NCBI GenBank assembly: GCA_944322695.1 | Contig: CALUPQ010000030.1 | Location: 1-47,367 of the forward strand | Source of the DNA: an uncultured Mailhella sp. | GTDB taxonomy: Bacteria; Desulfobacterota; Desulfovibrionia; Desulfovibrionales; Desulfovibrionaceae | Length of the DNA stretch: 47,367 nt | Direction of reading: 5' to 3' | Part shown: positions 34,215 through 41,629 of the stretch, piece by piece | Numbering within the stretch: position 1 is the first letter of the stretch | How the letters are laid out: each line of letters starts with the position of its first letter | Program-made: the position numbers and the translations under genes | Notes under the pieces: model-generated | Databases searched by the model: none | What the model was told of the DNA's origin: nothing | Seen by the model: only the letters and a program-made list of their open reading frames with translations

Positions 34215-34792
34215 TTTTCCAGCTCCGCCTTTATCATGGAGGCGAGAGCCGCGTCTTCGCAGATGCGCGCCGCCGTTTCATAGTTGGCCCTGGCCTTGTT
34301 TTCCTGCTTCAGGTGATAGCGGTAGATGACGGCGAGGCTGTAGCGCGTGGCGGCGTCGTCCTTCAGGGCGATGGAGCGCTCAAGCTGCGAGGCGGCTTCC
34401 TCCCAGCGGCTTTCGCGGGCAAGAATGACGCCCATGAGATACGGCGCCCTGTAATCGGAGGGGGCGGCCACCACGGCGCGCTGCACCATGTCCTTCGCGC
34501 TTTCGTTGTCGCCCTGCTCGGCAAAGGTTCTGGCGAGTTCCAGCAGCGTGTCCACGTCATGCGGGTCGGCCTTCATTTTCTGCATGAGGGACATGATGGC
34601 GCTCGCTTCAGGGCTTTCGGCCATCTGCGCCATGGAAGAGGGTGCGTCGCCGGGGACGGACGCGGCCTGTGAAACGGGGCGCTGCCGTACGAGAGGATGG
34701 TCGCCCAGACGCCAGGCCACGGAAAGGGCGAACATGGCCCCGAGTCCGAGGCCGAGCGCGGTCAGTACGATGCGGCGGGAGGTCTCAGTCAT
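34211..34792 (-). CDS. CcmI-like TPR protein of the cytochrome c maturation cluster
   Basis: A 193-residue protein with one N-terminal transmembrane segment (about 8-26) and a periplasmic region of tetratricopeptide repeats (about 65-185; for example DVDTLLELARTFAEQGDNES and ESRWEEAASQLERSIAL). It resembles the C-terminal, apocytochrome-binding part of CcmI/CycH. It starts eight bases before the ccmD stop and overlaps mnmE by four bases. No ccmG or ccmH is present, so this may be the only apocytochrome-handling partner encoded here. The start at 34792 is chosen because upstream codons overlap ccmD. The CcmI link is inferred from position and fold. Confidence 0.78.
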   Translation of the reverse strand: MTETSRRIVLTALGLGLGAMFALSVAWRLGDHPLVRQRPVSQAASVPGDAPSSMAQMAESPEASAIMSLMQKMKADPHDVDTLLELARTFAEQGDNESAKDMVQRAVVAAPSDYRAPYLMGVILARESRWEEAASQLERSIALKDDAATRYSLAVIYRYHLKQENKARANYETAARICEDAALASMIKAELEK

Positions 34793-34919
34793 GGTCGGCC
34801 TCCCACTGCGCCATGCGGCGCTCCAGCCTTTTCTGCGCAGAGGCAAGAAAGGCCACGTAAAGTCCGAGTCCTATCCACAGTGCGGCGTTGGCCGCCATAA
34901 GCCAGGTGACAGCTGTCAT
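34785..34919 (-). CDS. ccmD: CcmD-like small heme-exporter protein
   Basis: A 44-residue protein, MTAVTWLMAANAALWIGLGL continuing into one transmembrane helix and then a basic tail (QKRLERRMAQWEADHD). Size, single helix, Trp near the membrane face and place directly after ccmC all fit CcmD, which helps release holo-CcmE from the CcmABC complex. GGGGAGAC precedes the ATG. It overlaps the TPR gene by eight bases. Confidence 0.85.
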   Translation of the reverse strand: MTAVTWLMAANAALWIGLGLYVAFLASAQKRLERRMAQWEADHD

Positions 34920-34948
34920 GGTATGTCTCCCCGCCTTCCGGCGCGGTA

Positions 34949-35647
34949 TCAGTGTTGTTCGTTTTCGTCCTCGGCCATCATCCGCTCGAAGAGCATCTCG
35001 TCGAGCCTGCGGGAAAGAAGCATCTGGCGGTAGCGCAGAAGCATGAGCGCAAGCCATACGAGGCAGAAGCTCAGCACGCAGGCGACGACGGCCACGGCCA
35101 TTTCCGGTTCCAGTCCGCCGCCTTCGGAGGCGAATACCGAGGGATGGATGGAGCGCCACAGGCGGGCGGAGAGAAAGACCAGAGGAACGTCGAGAAAACC
35201 CGCTATGGCCACCACGGCCGAGAGGGCGCCGCGGCGGTTTTCAGGCATGGGCATGGCGCGAAGGGCCATGTAGCCCGCATAGATGAACCACAGGATGAGC
35301 GCCGTGGTCAGGCGCGGGTCCCACGTCCACCATACGCCCCAGGAGTGACGCCCCCAGATGGAGCCAGTGACGAGGGTGAGCGTGCAGAAGAGCATGCCCG
35401 TTTCCACGGCCGCGGCGGAAAGAAGGTCGTACTTCGGGGCGCGCGTTTTCAGATACAGGATGCCGGCGACGCAGGATACGCCGAAGCTGACGAGTCCCCA
35501 CCAGGCCAGGGGAAGGTGTATGTAGAAGATTTTCTGGGCAAGCCCCATGACCTGTTCTTCCGGGGCATAGACAAAGACGAGCCACTGGCAGACGGCCAGA
35601 GCGAGTCCTCCGACGAGGGCGAGGGGCGCGATGGGTGAACGAGTCAT
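34949..35647 (-). CDS. ccmC: Heme exporter protein CcmC
   Basis: CcmC presents heme to CcmE at the periplasmic side of the inner membrane. The 232-residue protein has six hydrophobic segments and the WWD heme-handling signature HSWGVWWTWDPRLTTALILW (about 110-129), with a conserved His (IHLPLAWW) before it. Its ATG overlaps the ccmB stop by one base. Order and spacing match other system I clusters. Confidence 0.96.
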   Translation of the reverse strand: MTRSPIAPLALVGGLALAVCQWLVFVYAPEEQVMGLAQKIFYIHLPLAWWGLVSFGVSCVAGILYLKTRAPKYDLLSAAAVETGMLFCTLTLVTGSIWGRHSWGVWWTWDPRLTTALILWFIYAGYMALRAMPMPENRRGALSAVVAIAGFLDVPLVFLSARLWRSIHPSVFASEGGGLEPEMAVAVVACVLSFCLVWLALMLLRYRQMLLSRRLDEMLFERMMAEDENEQH

Positions 35648-36327
35648 CAGTCATCTCCGCTGTAAACGAAGGGGAAAAGAAGAAGACCGGCGGCAAGGAA
35701 GAGCCCGTCGAAGGCGGCGGCAAGGCCGAGCCAGCGTGTGGCTTCCTCAAGGGCAGGCTCCGCATCGATGCCCATGGACACGAGGCGCACCCCCGCAAGA
35801 AGCATGGGCACGAGCAGAGGAAAGAGCACGATGGAAAGCAGCGATTCTCGTCCGCTGCGTCCTACGGAAAGAGCGCCGAGCAGAGAGCCCGCCGCGGCCA
35901 TGCCCACGTTGCCGAGCAGTATGCCGAGAAGAGCCGTGGGCCACGCCTCGCCCGCATGCTGGCCGAGAAAGACGAACACGGCCGGGATGAACACGAACTG
36001 GGCCGCCGTGAGAAGAATCACGCCCGCCATGCCCTTGCCCAGCCATACGGCCTGCACGGGCGAGGGAAGCAGCACGAGGCCGAGCCTGGCCTGCGCCGTT
36101 TCCTCCACGGCATAGAGCATGTTGAAGATGAGTACCTGACAGAAGGCCGAAGCCAGCCAGAACATGGCCGCGGCGGCCTGCGGGCTGAGCCTGTCGCCCG
36201 CGTTCAGCGAAAGACTGAACAGGAACACGAGCAGAAGACCGAGCAGCAGCGCCTGCAGAAGACCGGCTCCGCGGGCGAGAACCAGCTTGAGGTCCTTTGC
36301 ACAGACGGCGAGGGCGCAGCGTATCAT
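35647..36327 (-). CDS. ccmB: Heme exporter protein CcmB
   Basis: The membrane subunit of the CcmAB ABC transporter, 226 residues with six hydrophobic segments. It shows the CcmB pattern near FNMLYAVEETAQARLGLVLL and GRSGRESLLSIVLFPLLVPM. The start at 36327 follows AGGAGG; extra upstream codons overlap ccmA and are excluded. It overlaps ccmA by four bases and ccmC by one. CcmAB uses ATP to release heme-loaded CcmE. Confidence 0.94.
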   Translation of the reverse strand: MIRCALAVCAKDLKLVLARGAGLLQALLLGLLLVFLFSLSLNAGDRLSPQAAAAMFWLASAFCQVLIFNMLYAVEETAQARLGLVLLPSPVQAVWLGKGMAGVILLTAAQFVFIPAVFVFLGQHAGEAWPTALLGILLGNVGMAAAGSLLGALSVGRSGRESLLSIVLFPLLVPMLLAGVRLVSMGIDAEPALEEATRWLGLAAAFDGLFLAAGLLLFPFVYSGDD

Positions 36328-36965
36328 GAGGCGCCTCCTGCACTTTCGACAATGGAGCGGTTTTCCAGAGTGAATATTCTGTCGGCGTGGCGGGAGTCTT
36401 CCTGCACGTCGTGGCTTATCCACAAAACGGCGGCTCCCCGCTCGCGGGCTTCCAGCATGAGGTTGGAGAGCATGCGGCGGGAGGCGACGTCAAGGCCGGT
36501 GGCGGGCTCGTCGAGCAGGATGAGCTCGGGTTCCGCAAGGGTGAGACGGGCCAGGTTGAGGCGCTGGGCCATGCCCCGGGAAAAGACGCCCGCCCGCTCA
36601 TGGGCGTGGCGCGCAAGTCCCACGCGTTCAAGCGCTTCCTTCACCCTCTCCGCCGCTCTGTCGAGTCCCGCGGCACGGGCCCAGAAGAGCAGGTTCTCCT
36701 CCGCGTCCAGCCCGGGATAGAGAAAGGTGGCATGAGCCATGTAGCCCAGTTTGTCTTCCGGAACGCGGCGCGTCACCGTGCCTGCGTCCGGTCTCGAAAG
36801 GCCGGCCATGATGCGCATGAGCGTGGATTTGCCCGCGCCGTTGGCTCCGGCCAGAAGCGAGAGCGTGCCGGGAAAAAGCTCCATGTCTATGCGGCGGAAG
36901 ATGAGCCGCGGCCCGAAGGCCTTGGCCACTCCCTTGAGCTCCAGAAGCGGACGCTTGTCGTCCAT
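36324..36965 (-). CDS. ccmA: Heme exporter ATP-binding protein CcmA
   Basis: The ABC ATPase of the cytochrome c maturation system, 213 residues. Walker A is GANGAGKST (about 40-48), Walker B is ELILLDEPATGLD (about 150-162) and the H-loop is ISHD. The signature motif is degenerate (FSRGMAQRLNLARL instead of LSGGQ). The start at 36965 is taken as MDDKRPLLELKGVAKAFG; the longer frame runs into ccmF. It begins two bases after the ccmF stop and overlaps ccmB. Confidence 0.95.
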   Translation of the reverse strand: MDDKRPLLELKGVAKAFGPRLIFRRIDMELFPGTLSLLAGANGAGKSTLMRIMAGLSRPDAGTVTRRVPEDKLGYMAHATFLYPGLDAEENLLFWARAAGLDRAAERVKEALERVGLARHAHERAGVFSRGMAQRLNLARLTLAEPELILLDEPATGLDVASRRMLSNLMLEARERGAAVLWISHDVQEDSRHADRIFTLENRSIVESAGGAS

Positions 36966-36967
36966 GT

Positions 36968-38884
36968 TCAGCCTTCCGTCCTTTCCTGACGGGAAGATTT
37001 CTCCGTCGGACGGCGTTTGCGGCCGAGAGCCATGAAGGGGGCGAGGCTCATGAGGGCGCCGCCAATCCACAGCCAGTTGACCAGCGGGTTCGAGCTCATG
37101 CGCAGCACGGCCTTCGTTCCGTTCACGCCGAGCAGCGTGGCGTAGAATTCGTTGCCGAGGGAGGGATGGGTGACGGCTTCGGAAAAGGCGCTGCGCTGGA
37201 ACTTGTCGTACAGACGGCGCTGGGCGGAGACGGTTCCCACCATGTCGCCGTCTTTGGAGAGCTGGAGCTCGGCTTCGATGAAGTCGAAGGTGGGACCTCT
37301 TCCTTCATAGAGATTGGCGAGCGTCACGCTGTAGGGACCGACCTGCACCACGCCGCCGCGGGCGAGCTCGACTTCCACTTCCTGCTTGTACGGGCCGGAG
37401 AAGGAAATGCCGAGGGCGACGAGCGCCACGCTCATGTGGACTATGCAGGCCATGAGCGAGGGCCGCCAGGACCAGGTGGATTTTTCCACGAGCAGCAGCG
37501 CCATGCTGACGATGAGCGCGGAGCTCAGCGAGGCGGACATGAGCGGCAGAGCCTGCGTGATGCCCGCGCGCCAGAAGACGATGAGCGCGCCGCAGAAAGA
37601 GGCGAGCACGATGAGCAGCTTGCGCCATTCACGCAGGCCGCCCTGCCATTTGAGCCAGGGGCAGGCCAGAAGCAGCGCCAGAAGCACGGTGAAGAGCGGC
37701 AGGCAGACGCGGTTGTAGAAGTGCTGGTCCAGACCCATGGGACGGGCGGTCCAGAGCTTGCTTATGACGGGCCAGAGCGTGGCCAGAAGGATGACGAGGC
37801 CGATGGCCATGAGCAGCCATACCGTCATGACGATGAAGCCTTCGCGGCTTTCCAGACCTTCGAGCTCGCGGGCGTTTTCATCCTTTGCCGTGAAGGAGAT
37901 GATGCTGATGACGAGAAGGAAGGCCAGCACGAAGACCAGCAGGTAGGGGCCGGTGCCGTTGCCGCCGAAGGCGTGCACGGAGTTGACCACGTCGCCGCGC
38001 ACCAGATAGGTGGCGAAGAAGGCCGACACCGTGGTGAGGCTCATGAGGAAGATGTTGACCCGGTGCAGCTTGCCGCGCCTTGTTTCCACGATGCCGGTGT
38101 GCAGGGCCGCGGTGCCGATGAGCCAGGGCAGGAGCGAGGCGTTTTCCACGGGGTCCCAGGCCCAGTAGCCGCCCCAGCCGAGCTCCATGTAGGCCCACCA
38201 GCCGCCGAGCACGATGCCCGCGGTGAGAAAGAGCCAGCCGGTGAGCGTGAAGGGACGGGCCACGTCGAGCCAGTGCATGGAGTCCTTCTGCGGGCTCATG
38301 GCCTGCGCGAGCGCCAGGCAGCCGGGAATGATGAAGCCGCCGTAGCCCAGGAAGAGCAGCGGGGGATGGAATATCATGCCGGGGTTCTGGAGCAGGGGAT
38401 TCAGACCGTATCCGTCGGCGGGAGCGGGCAGCGTCTGAAGGAAGGGATTGCTCCAGGTGGAAAGCAGCAGGCCGAAGAAGGCCATGACGGAGAGGAAAAA
38501 GACCAGGAACCAGCTTCTCGTCTCTGCCGAGAGCGTGCGGTAGGTGCGGGTGAAGAGAAAGGCCGTGCCGCAGACGGACACCATGAGAGCCCAGAAGAGC
38601 AGCGAGCCTTCATGCCCGCCCCAGAAGGCCGTGCAGCGGTAGAAGAGGTCAAGGGCCTTGTCAGTGTAGTTTGCCACGTAGTCCACGGAGAAGTCGCTGA
38701 CGACGAGGGCGTACATGAGAATGGCGGAGGCGGCCAGCATGAAAAATGAGCCCGCTGCCTGCGCATATTCGAGCCAGCGCAGTTCGGAATGTTTGTTCTG
38801 CCAGAGCTGCGCCGTGCCGATGGCGGCCCCGGCCAGGGAGCAGAACAGGGTGGCGAGCAGGCAGATATAGGCGGCAAGATACAT
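36968..38884 (-). CDS. ccmF: Cytochrome c-type biogenesis protein CcmF
   Basis: CcmF is the inner-membrane core of the heme lyase that joins heme to apocytochrome c. The 638-residue protein has about fifteen hydrophobic segments and the WWD motif GGYWAWDPVENASLLPWLIG (about 232-251). Conserved His residues flank it, for example in IFHPPLLFLGYGGF. The ATG follows AGGAGG. It lies 83 bases after ccmE. With CcmH lacking, CcmF probably does more of the ligation work itself, possibly with the TPR protein. Confidence 0.97.
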   Translation of the reverse strand: MYLAAYICLLATLFCSLAGAAIGTAQLWQNKHSELRWLEYAQAAGSFFMLAASAILMYALVVSDFSVDYVANYTDKALDLFYRCTAFWGGHEGSLLFWALMVSVCGTAFLFTRTYRTLSAETRSWFLVFFLSVMAFFGLLLSTWSNPFLQTLPAPADGYGLNPLLQNPGMIFHPPLLFLGYGGFIIPGCLALAQAMSPQKDSMHWLDVARPFTLTGWLFLTAGIVLGGWWAYMELGWGGYWAWDPVENASLLPWLIGTAALHTGIVETRRGKLHRVNIFLMSLTTVSAFFATYLVRGDVVNSVHAFGGNGTGPYLLVFVLAFLLVISIISFTAKDENARELEGLESREGFIVMTVWLLMAIGLVILLATLWPVISKLWTARPMGLDQHFYNRVCLPLFTVLLALLLACPWLKWQGGLREWRKLLIVLASFCGALIVFWRAGITQALPLMSASLSSALIVSMALLLVEKSTWSWRPSLMACIVHMSVALVALGISFSGPYKQEVEVELARGGVVQVGPYSVTLANLYEGRGPTFDFIEAELQLSKDGDMVGTVSAQRRLYDKFQRSAFSEAVTHPSLGNEFYATLLGVNGTKAVLRMSSNPLVNWLWIGGALMSLAPFMALGRKRRPTEKSSRQERTEG

Positions 38885-38967
38885 GAGGCCTCCTGAAAAG
38901 GCGGAAAAGGCATGCGGCGGAAGAAGCCGCGGAAAGGAAGGGTGTCAGGGAGCGTGCAAAGCCGAGG

Positions 38968-39378
38968 TCAGGCCTGTTCCCTGTTGCTTTTTTCGTATTT
39001 GGAAGGGCACTTGGTCATGAGCGTCTTGGCCGTGAAGTCTTTGCCTTCCATGCGTCCTTCAACAATGACTTCCGCGCCCTTTTCGAAGGTGTCGGGCAGA
39101 ACGCCGCGGTAGTGCACGCGGATGCCCTGCTCGGGGTGTTCCAAATCGACGAGCGTGAAGCTCGCGCCGAGGCCGTTCTGCGGCTTGACGATGTCTCCCC
39201 CGGCCACGCCGAACAGCCGCGCGGACTTCAGCTTTTCCGAAGGCATGGCCACGGCTTCGGACACGTTCAGGTGGTACATGGCTCCTTCGGAAAGGGCGGA
39301 CCACAGCATGAAGCCGGCGCCTCCGGCAAAGAGGGCGAACGCCGTGAGATATATGCAGAGATTCTTTTTCGCCGACAT
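38968..39378 (-). CDS. ccmE: Heme chaperone CcmE, Cys variant
   Basis: CcmE carries heme covalently in the periplasm from CcmABCD to CcmF. The 136-residue protein has one N-terminal anchor (about 6-28) and an OB-fold (GVAGGDIVKPQNGLGASFTL, RVHYRGVLPDTF, VIVEGRMEGKDFTAKTLMTK). The usual heme-binding HxxxY is replaced by C124-x3-Y128 (CPSKY). This C-type CcmE is known from Desulfovibrio, where it works in a system lacking CcmH and CcmG. It is the first gene of the ccm operon, with AGGAGGTGAACC before the ATG and a candidate CRP/FNR site upstream. Confidence 0.96.
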   Translation of the reverse strand: MSAKKNLCIYLTAFALFAGGAGFMLWSALSEGAMYHLNVSEAVAMPSEKLKSARLFGVAGGDIVKPQNGLGASFTLVDLEHPEQGIRVHYRGVLPDTFEKGAEVIVEGRMEGKDFTAKTLMTKCPSKYEKSNREQA

Positions 39379-39402
39379 GGTTCACCTCCTGATGGATGGT
39401 TG

Positions 39403-39446
39403 AGCATCGGTCAGGTAACTGGCGTTTTCAATGACCTTGGTCACAA
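39403..39446 (-). promoter_or_regulatory. Candidate CRP/FNR-family operator and promoter of the ccm operon
   Basis: Minus strand: TTGTGACC-AA-GGTCATTG (39446-39429) resembles the TTGTGA-N6-TCACAA site of CRP/FNR/HcpR-type regulators, with an inner TGACC-AA-GGTCA palindrome. It overlaps the -35 TTGAAA (39431-39426), which is 17 bases from a weak -10 GATGCT (39408-39403). If transcription starts near 39396, the site is centred at about -41.5, the class II activator position. Confidence 0.4.
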
Positions 39447-39482
39447 CGGAAGAACGGGGCGGATGCATTCCGTCCCGGAAGG

Positions 39483-39511
39483 ACTTTGCCAGATTTGCCC
39501 CTGTTACGCAA
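39483..39511 (-). promoter_or_regulatory. Second candidate ccm promoter, further upstream
   Basis: Minus strand: TTGCGT (39511-39506), 17 bases, CAAAGT (39488-39483) with an extended TG before the -10. Start near 39476 would place the CRP/FNR-like site downstream of it. AGGAAT-T-ATTCCT (39514-39526), overlapping the stop of the gene before, is a near-perfect palindrome. Confidence 0.35.
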
Positions 39512-39518
39512 GTAGGAA

Positions 39519-40583
39519 TTATTCCTGTTTTGAGTCGGAAGGGCCTTCACTCCGCGCGGAGGCCGCAGCCTTGGCACGGCGGCTTCTCGCCACGGCGCGA
39601 AGGTCGGCAGCGACGTCGCTTTCGTCCACGATTTCGCGTCCGAGCAGCTCTTCCATCACGTCTTCGAGGGAGATGACGCCCGCAAGTCCGCCGTATTCGT
39701 CGAGCACGGCGAAGAGGTGCTGGTGACGCTCCAGAAATTCGGTCAGCACCTTGTCGAGCGTGAGGGATTCAAGCACGAAGTGCACGGGCTGCATGATGTC
39801 CCCAATCTTCATTTCCCCGTCGTCGGCGTCGCGGTGCAGCACCACGTCGCGCCGGAGCACGAGACCGACGATGTCCTCGTTGTCTTCGGCATAGACGGGA
39901 ATGCGGCTGAAGTGCCAGAAGGAGGGAAGGGCGTAGGCCTGTTCCACGGTGCAGTCCTCGGGCAGGGAGAAGACCACGGTGCGCGGCGTCATGACGTCGT
40001 GCACGCGCTTCTGGTCCAGCGCGAGGATGTTGCGGATGGCGGTTTCCTCATAGCTCTGGATGACGCCGGCCTGACGCGAGATGCGGGCCATGGCGTTGAT
40101 GTCGTCTTCCGTGGCTTCCGGGCCGCTCTCCTTGGGAGTGATGAGCTTCGTTATCTGACCGGAAAGCCAGGTGACCGGCCTCAGCACCACGGTCATGAAG
40201 AAAAGCGGAAGAGCCAGCAGGCGGCCGATGGGGCCGGGATAGGACACGCCGAGCGTCTTGGGGATGATTTCGCCGAAAAGAAGCACGAGAATGGTGAACA
40301 GCGCGGCGAAGTAGGGCATGTTCTGCGCGCCCAGCGCTCCGGCGGCCAGAGCGCCGGCCAGCGATGCGCCCGCCGTGTTGGCGATGGTGTTCAGCGTGAG
40401 AATGGCCGATATGGGCTGGTCCACGTTGGAGCGCATGTGGTAGAGGACTTTTCCGGAGCGCGAGCCGGATTCCTTCATTTTTTCAAGAGTGGTCCACGGG
40501 ATGGAGTAGAGCATGGCCTCCATGGTGGAGCAGAGGGCGGAAATGGAAAGGGCAAGTACGATGGTGATGATGAGGGCGGTCAT
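39519..40583 (-). CDS. CNNM/DUF21 membrane protein with CBS-domain pair
   Basis: A 354-residue HlyC/CorC-type protein. The N-terminal CNNM domain (about 1-140) has four hydrophobic segments with GEIIPKTLGVSYPG. A CBS pair (about 185-320) follows, with VMTPRTVVFSLPED and HLFAVLDEYGGLAGVISLED. The C-terminal CorC_HlyC domain found in many relatives is missing; a Lys/Arg/Ser-rich tail ends the protein. Such proteins are linked to magnesium or cobalt transport and acid tolerance rather than to hemolysis. It has its own promoter and is transcribed ahead of the ccm operon with no strong terminator between. Confidence 0.92.
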   Translation of the reverse strand: MTALIITIVLALSISALCSTMEAMLYSIPWTTLEKMKESGSRSGKVLYHMRSNVDQPISAILTLNTIANTAGASLAGALAAGALGAQNMPYFAALFTILVLLFGEIIPKTLGVSYPGPIGRLLALPLFFMTVVLRPVTWLSGQITKLITPKESGPEATEDDINAMARISRQAGVIQSYEETAIRNILALDQKRVHDVMTPRTVVFSLPEDCTVEQAYALPSFWHFSRIPVYAEDNEDIVGLVLRRDVVLHRDADDGEMKIGDIMQPVHFVLESLTLDKVLTEFLERHQHLFAVLDEYGGLAGVISLEDVMEELLGREIVDESDVAADLRAVARSRRAKAAASARSEGPSDSKQE

Positions 40584-40616
40584 GGCAGGGCCGGGGTTGA
40601 GGGTGAACAGAAAAGC

Positions 40617-40645
40617 ACTTTAGCTGAAGAGTGGCTTTCCAGCAA
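40617..40645 (-). promoter_or_regulatory. Candidate sigma-70 promoter for the CNNM/CBS gene
   Basis: Minus strand: TTGCTG (40645-40640), 17 bases, TAAAGT (40622-40617). Start near 40610 gives a leader of about 27 bases. Confidence 0.55.
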
Positions 40646-40757
40646 TGGCCGGGGGATGTTCTTGAAAAAATCCGGGGAAAGACGAAACGTGTCAGAATGC
40701 GTTGATATCATTTGTAAACACCACGATTTCGACACTTCTTTGCATTTGCTGATTCCA

Positions 40758-41162
40758 TCAGTCCTGCCGCGGCAGAGGCTCCATGGTGCAGTTGACCGCA
40801 AGCCCTCTGCGTTCCAGATAGCCGCTGCCCCAGGCATACATGGATTCGAGCACGGGGCGGATGCTTTTGCCGAATTCCGTAAGGGAATATTCCACCTTCG
40901 GCGGAATCACGGGGAAGATTTCCCTGTGCACGAGCCCGTCGCTTTCCAGTTCGCGGAGCTGCTGGGTAAGCATTTTCGGCGTGGCGCCGGGAACGGCACG
41001 GCGCAGCTCCGAAAAGCGCATGGGGCCTGAAATCAGCTTCCACAGAATGAGAGTCTTGTACTTGCCGCCAATCATGCCCAGAGTGGCCTCCACAGGGCAG
41101 TGAACTTCCCCCGCCTTGGAAGCGGCGTCTCCATGACAGCAGCAGCCGGTATCGGTCGTCAT
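40758..41162 (-). CDS. HxlR-family regulator with N-terminal Cys cluster
   Basis: A winged-helix regulator of 134 residues. The HxlR core begins HCPVEATLGMIGGKYK and continues WKLISGPMRFSELRRAVPG and MLTQQLRELESDGLVHRE. C22 is the conserved redox-sensing Cys of the family. The N-terminus is unusual: C7-C8-C9-H10 adds three adjacent cysteines and a His, with H21 next to C22. Set against the divergent copZ-copA genes, this suggests a copper- or thiol-responsive switch, which is inference. A GTACT-N12-AGTAC palindrome lies between the two units. Confidence 0.92.
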   Translation of the reverse strand: MTTDTGCCCHGDAASKAGEVHCPVEATLGMIGGKYKTLILWKLISGPMRFSELRRAVPGATPKMLTQQLRELESDGLVHREIFPVIPPKVEYSLTEFGKSIRPVLESMYAWGSGYLERRGLAVNCTMEPLPRQD

Positions 41163-41178
41163 GATGGTATCCTTTCAG

Positions 41179-41200
41179 GTACTATATATCAAAAAAGTAC
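41179..41200. promoter_or_regulatory. Candidate HxlR operator between hxlR and copZ
   Basis: GTACT (41179-41183) and AGTAC (41196-41200) form an inverted repeat 12 bases apart, close to the TACT-N10-AGTA sites of HxlR regulators such as YodB. It overlaps a minus-strand TATAGT (41186-41181) that could be the regulator's own -10, and ends five bases before the copZ -35. Another AGTACT occurs at 41268-41273, downstream of the copZ start. Confidence 0.5.
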
Positions 41201-41204
41201 ATTC

Positions 41205-41232
41205 TTGCGAATAAAATATTCATAGTTATAAA
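41205..41232 (+). promoter_or_regulatory. Candidate sigma-70 promoter for copZ-copA
   Basis: TTGCGA (41205-41210), 16 bases, TATAAA (41227-41232). Start near 41239 gives a leader of about 64 bases that carries the extra AGTACT half sites. The spacer is not the long 19-20 bases typical of MerR-type copper promoters. Confidence 0.55.
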
Positions 41233-41302
41233 AGAAACAGAAGTCAAACCGGCTTATACCCGTAACAAGTACTGCTTCCCTCGGGAAAAGGAGAGAACGA
41301 TT

Positions 41303-41512
41303 ATGAAGAAAGTGATTGATATCGAAGGAATGCGCTGTGGTCACTGCACGTCCAATGTGGAAAAGGCCCTGCGCGGCATCCCCGGCGTGAGCGACGTTCA
41401 GGTGGAGCTTTCCGCTGGGACGGCCGTGGTTGAAGCCGCCGACGGCGTGACGGACGAAGCGCTGAAAACGGCCGTGGACGACCTCGGCTTCCAGGTGACC
41501 GGCATCCGCTGA
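41303..41512 (+). CDS. copZ: Copper chaperone CopZ (heavy-metal-associated domain)
   Basis: A 69-residue single HMA domain that would bind Cu(I) and pass it to CopA in the cytoplasm. The metal site is GMRCGHC (M10, C12, C15). The rest (NVEKALRGIPGVSDVQVEL, AVDDLGFQV) matches the ferredoxin-like HMA fold. GGAGAG precedes the start. A strong terminator directly after it should make CopZ more abundant than CopA. Confidence 0.93.
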   Translation: MKKVIDIEGMRCGHCTSNVEKALRGIPGVSDVQVELSAGTAVVEAADGVTDEALKTAVDDLGFQVTGIR

Positions 41513-41519
41513 AAGCCTG

Positions 41520-41554
41520 CGGCGGGTGCGGCATAACGCATCCGCCGTTTTTTT
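41520..41554 (+). terminator. Strong terminator/attenuator between copZ and copA
   Basis: CGGCGGGTGCG (41520-41530) pairs with CGCATCCGCCG (41537-41547) over 11 pairs (one G-U) and a six-base loop, followed by seven T residues (41548-41554). It looks fully competent, yet copA starts only 75 bases later with no clear promoter of its own in between. Confidence 0.85.
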
Positions 41555-41629
41555 CGGCGGCGTTTTTCCGGAAGGGGCGCCGAATCCTTCCGATATTTTC
41601 CTGCGTCATCATCCAAGCGAGAGCGTTCC

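Noticed and set aside
39519..40583. Hemolysin annotation
   Set aside because: The family name is historical. The domains (CNNM plus CBS pair) point to ion transport, and the CorC_HlyC part is missing.
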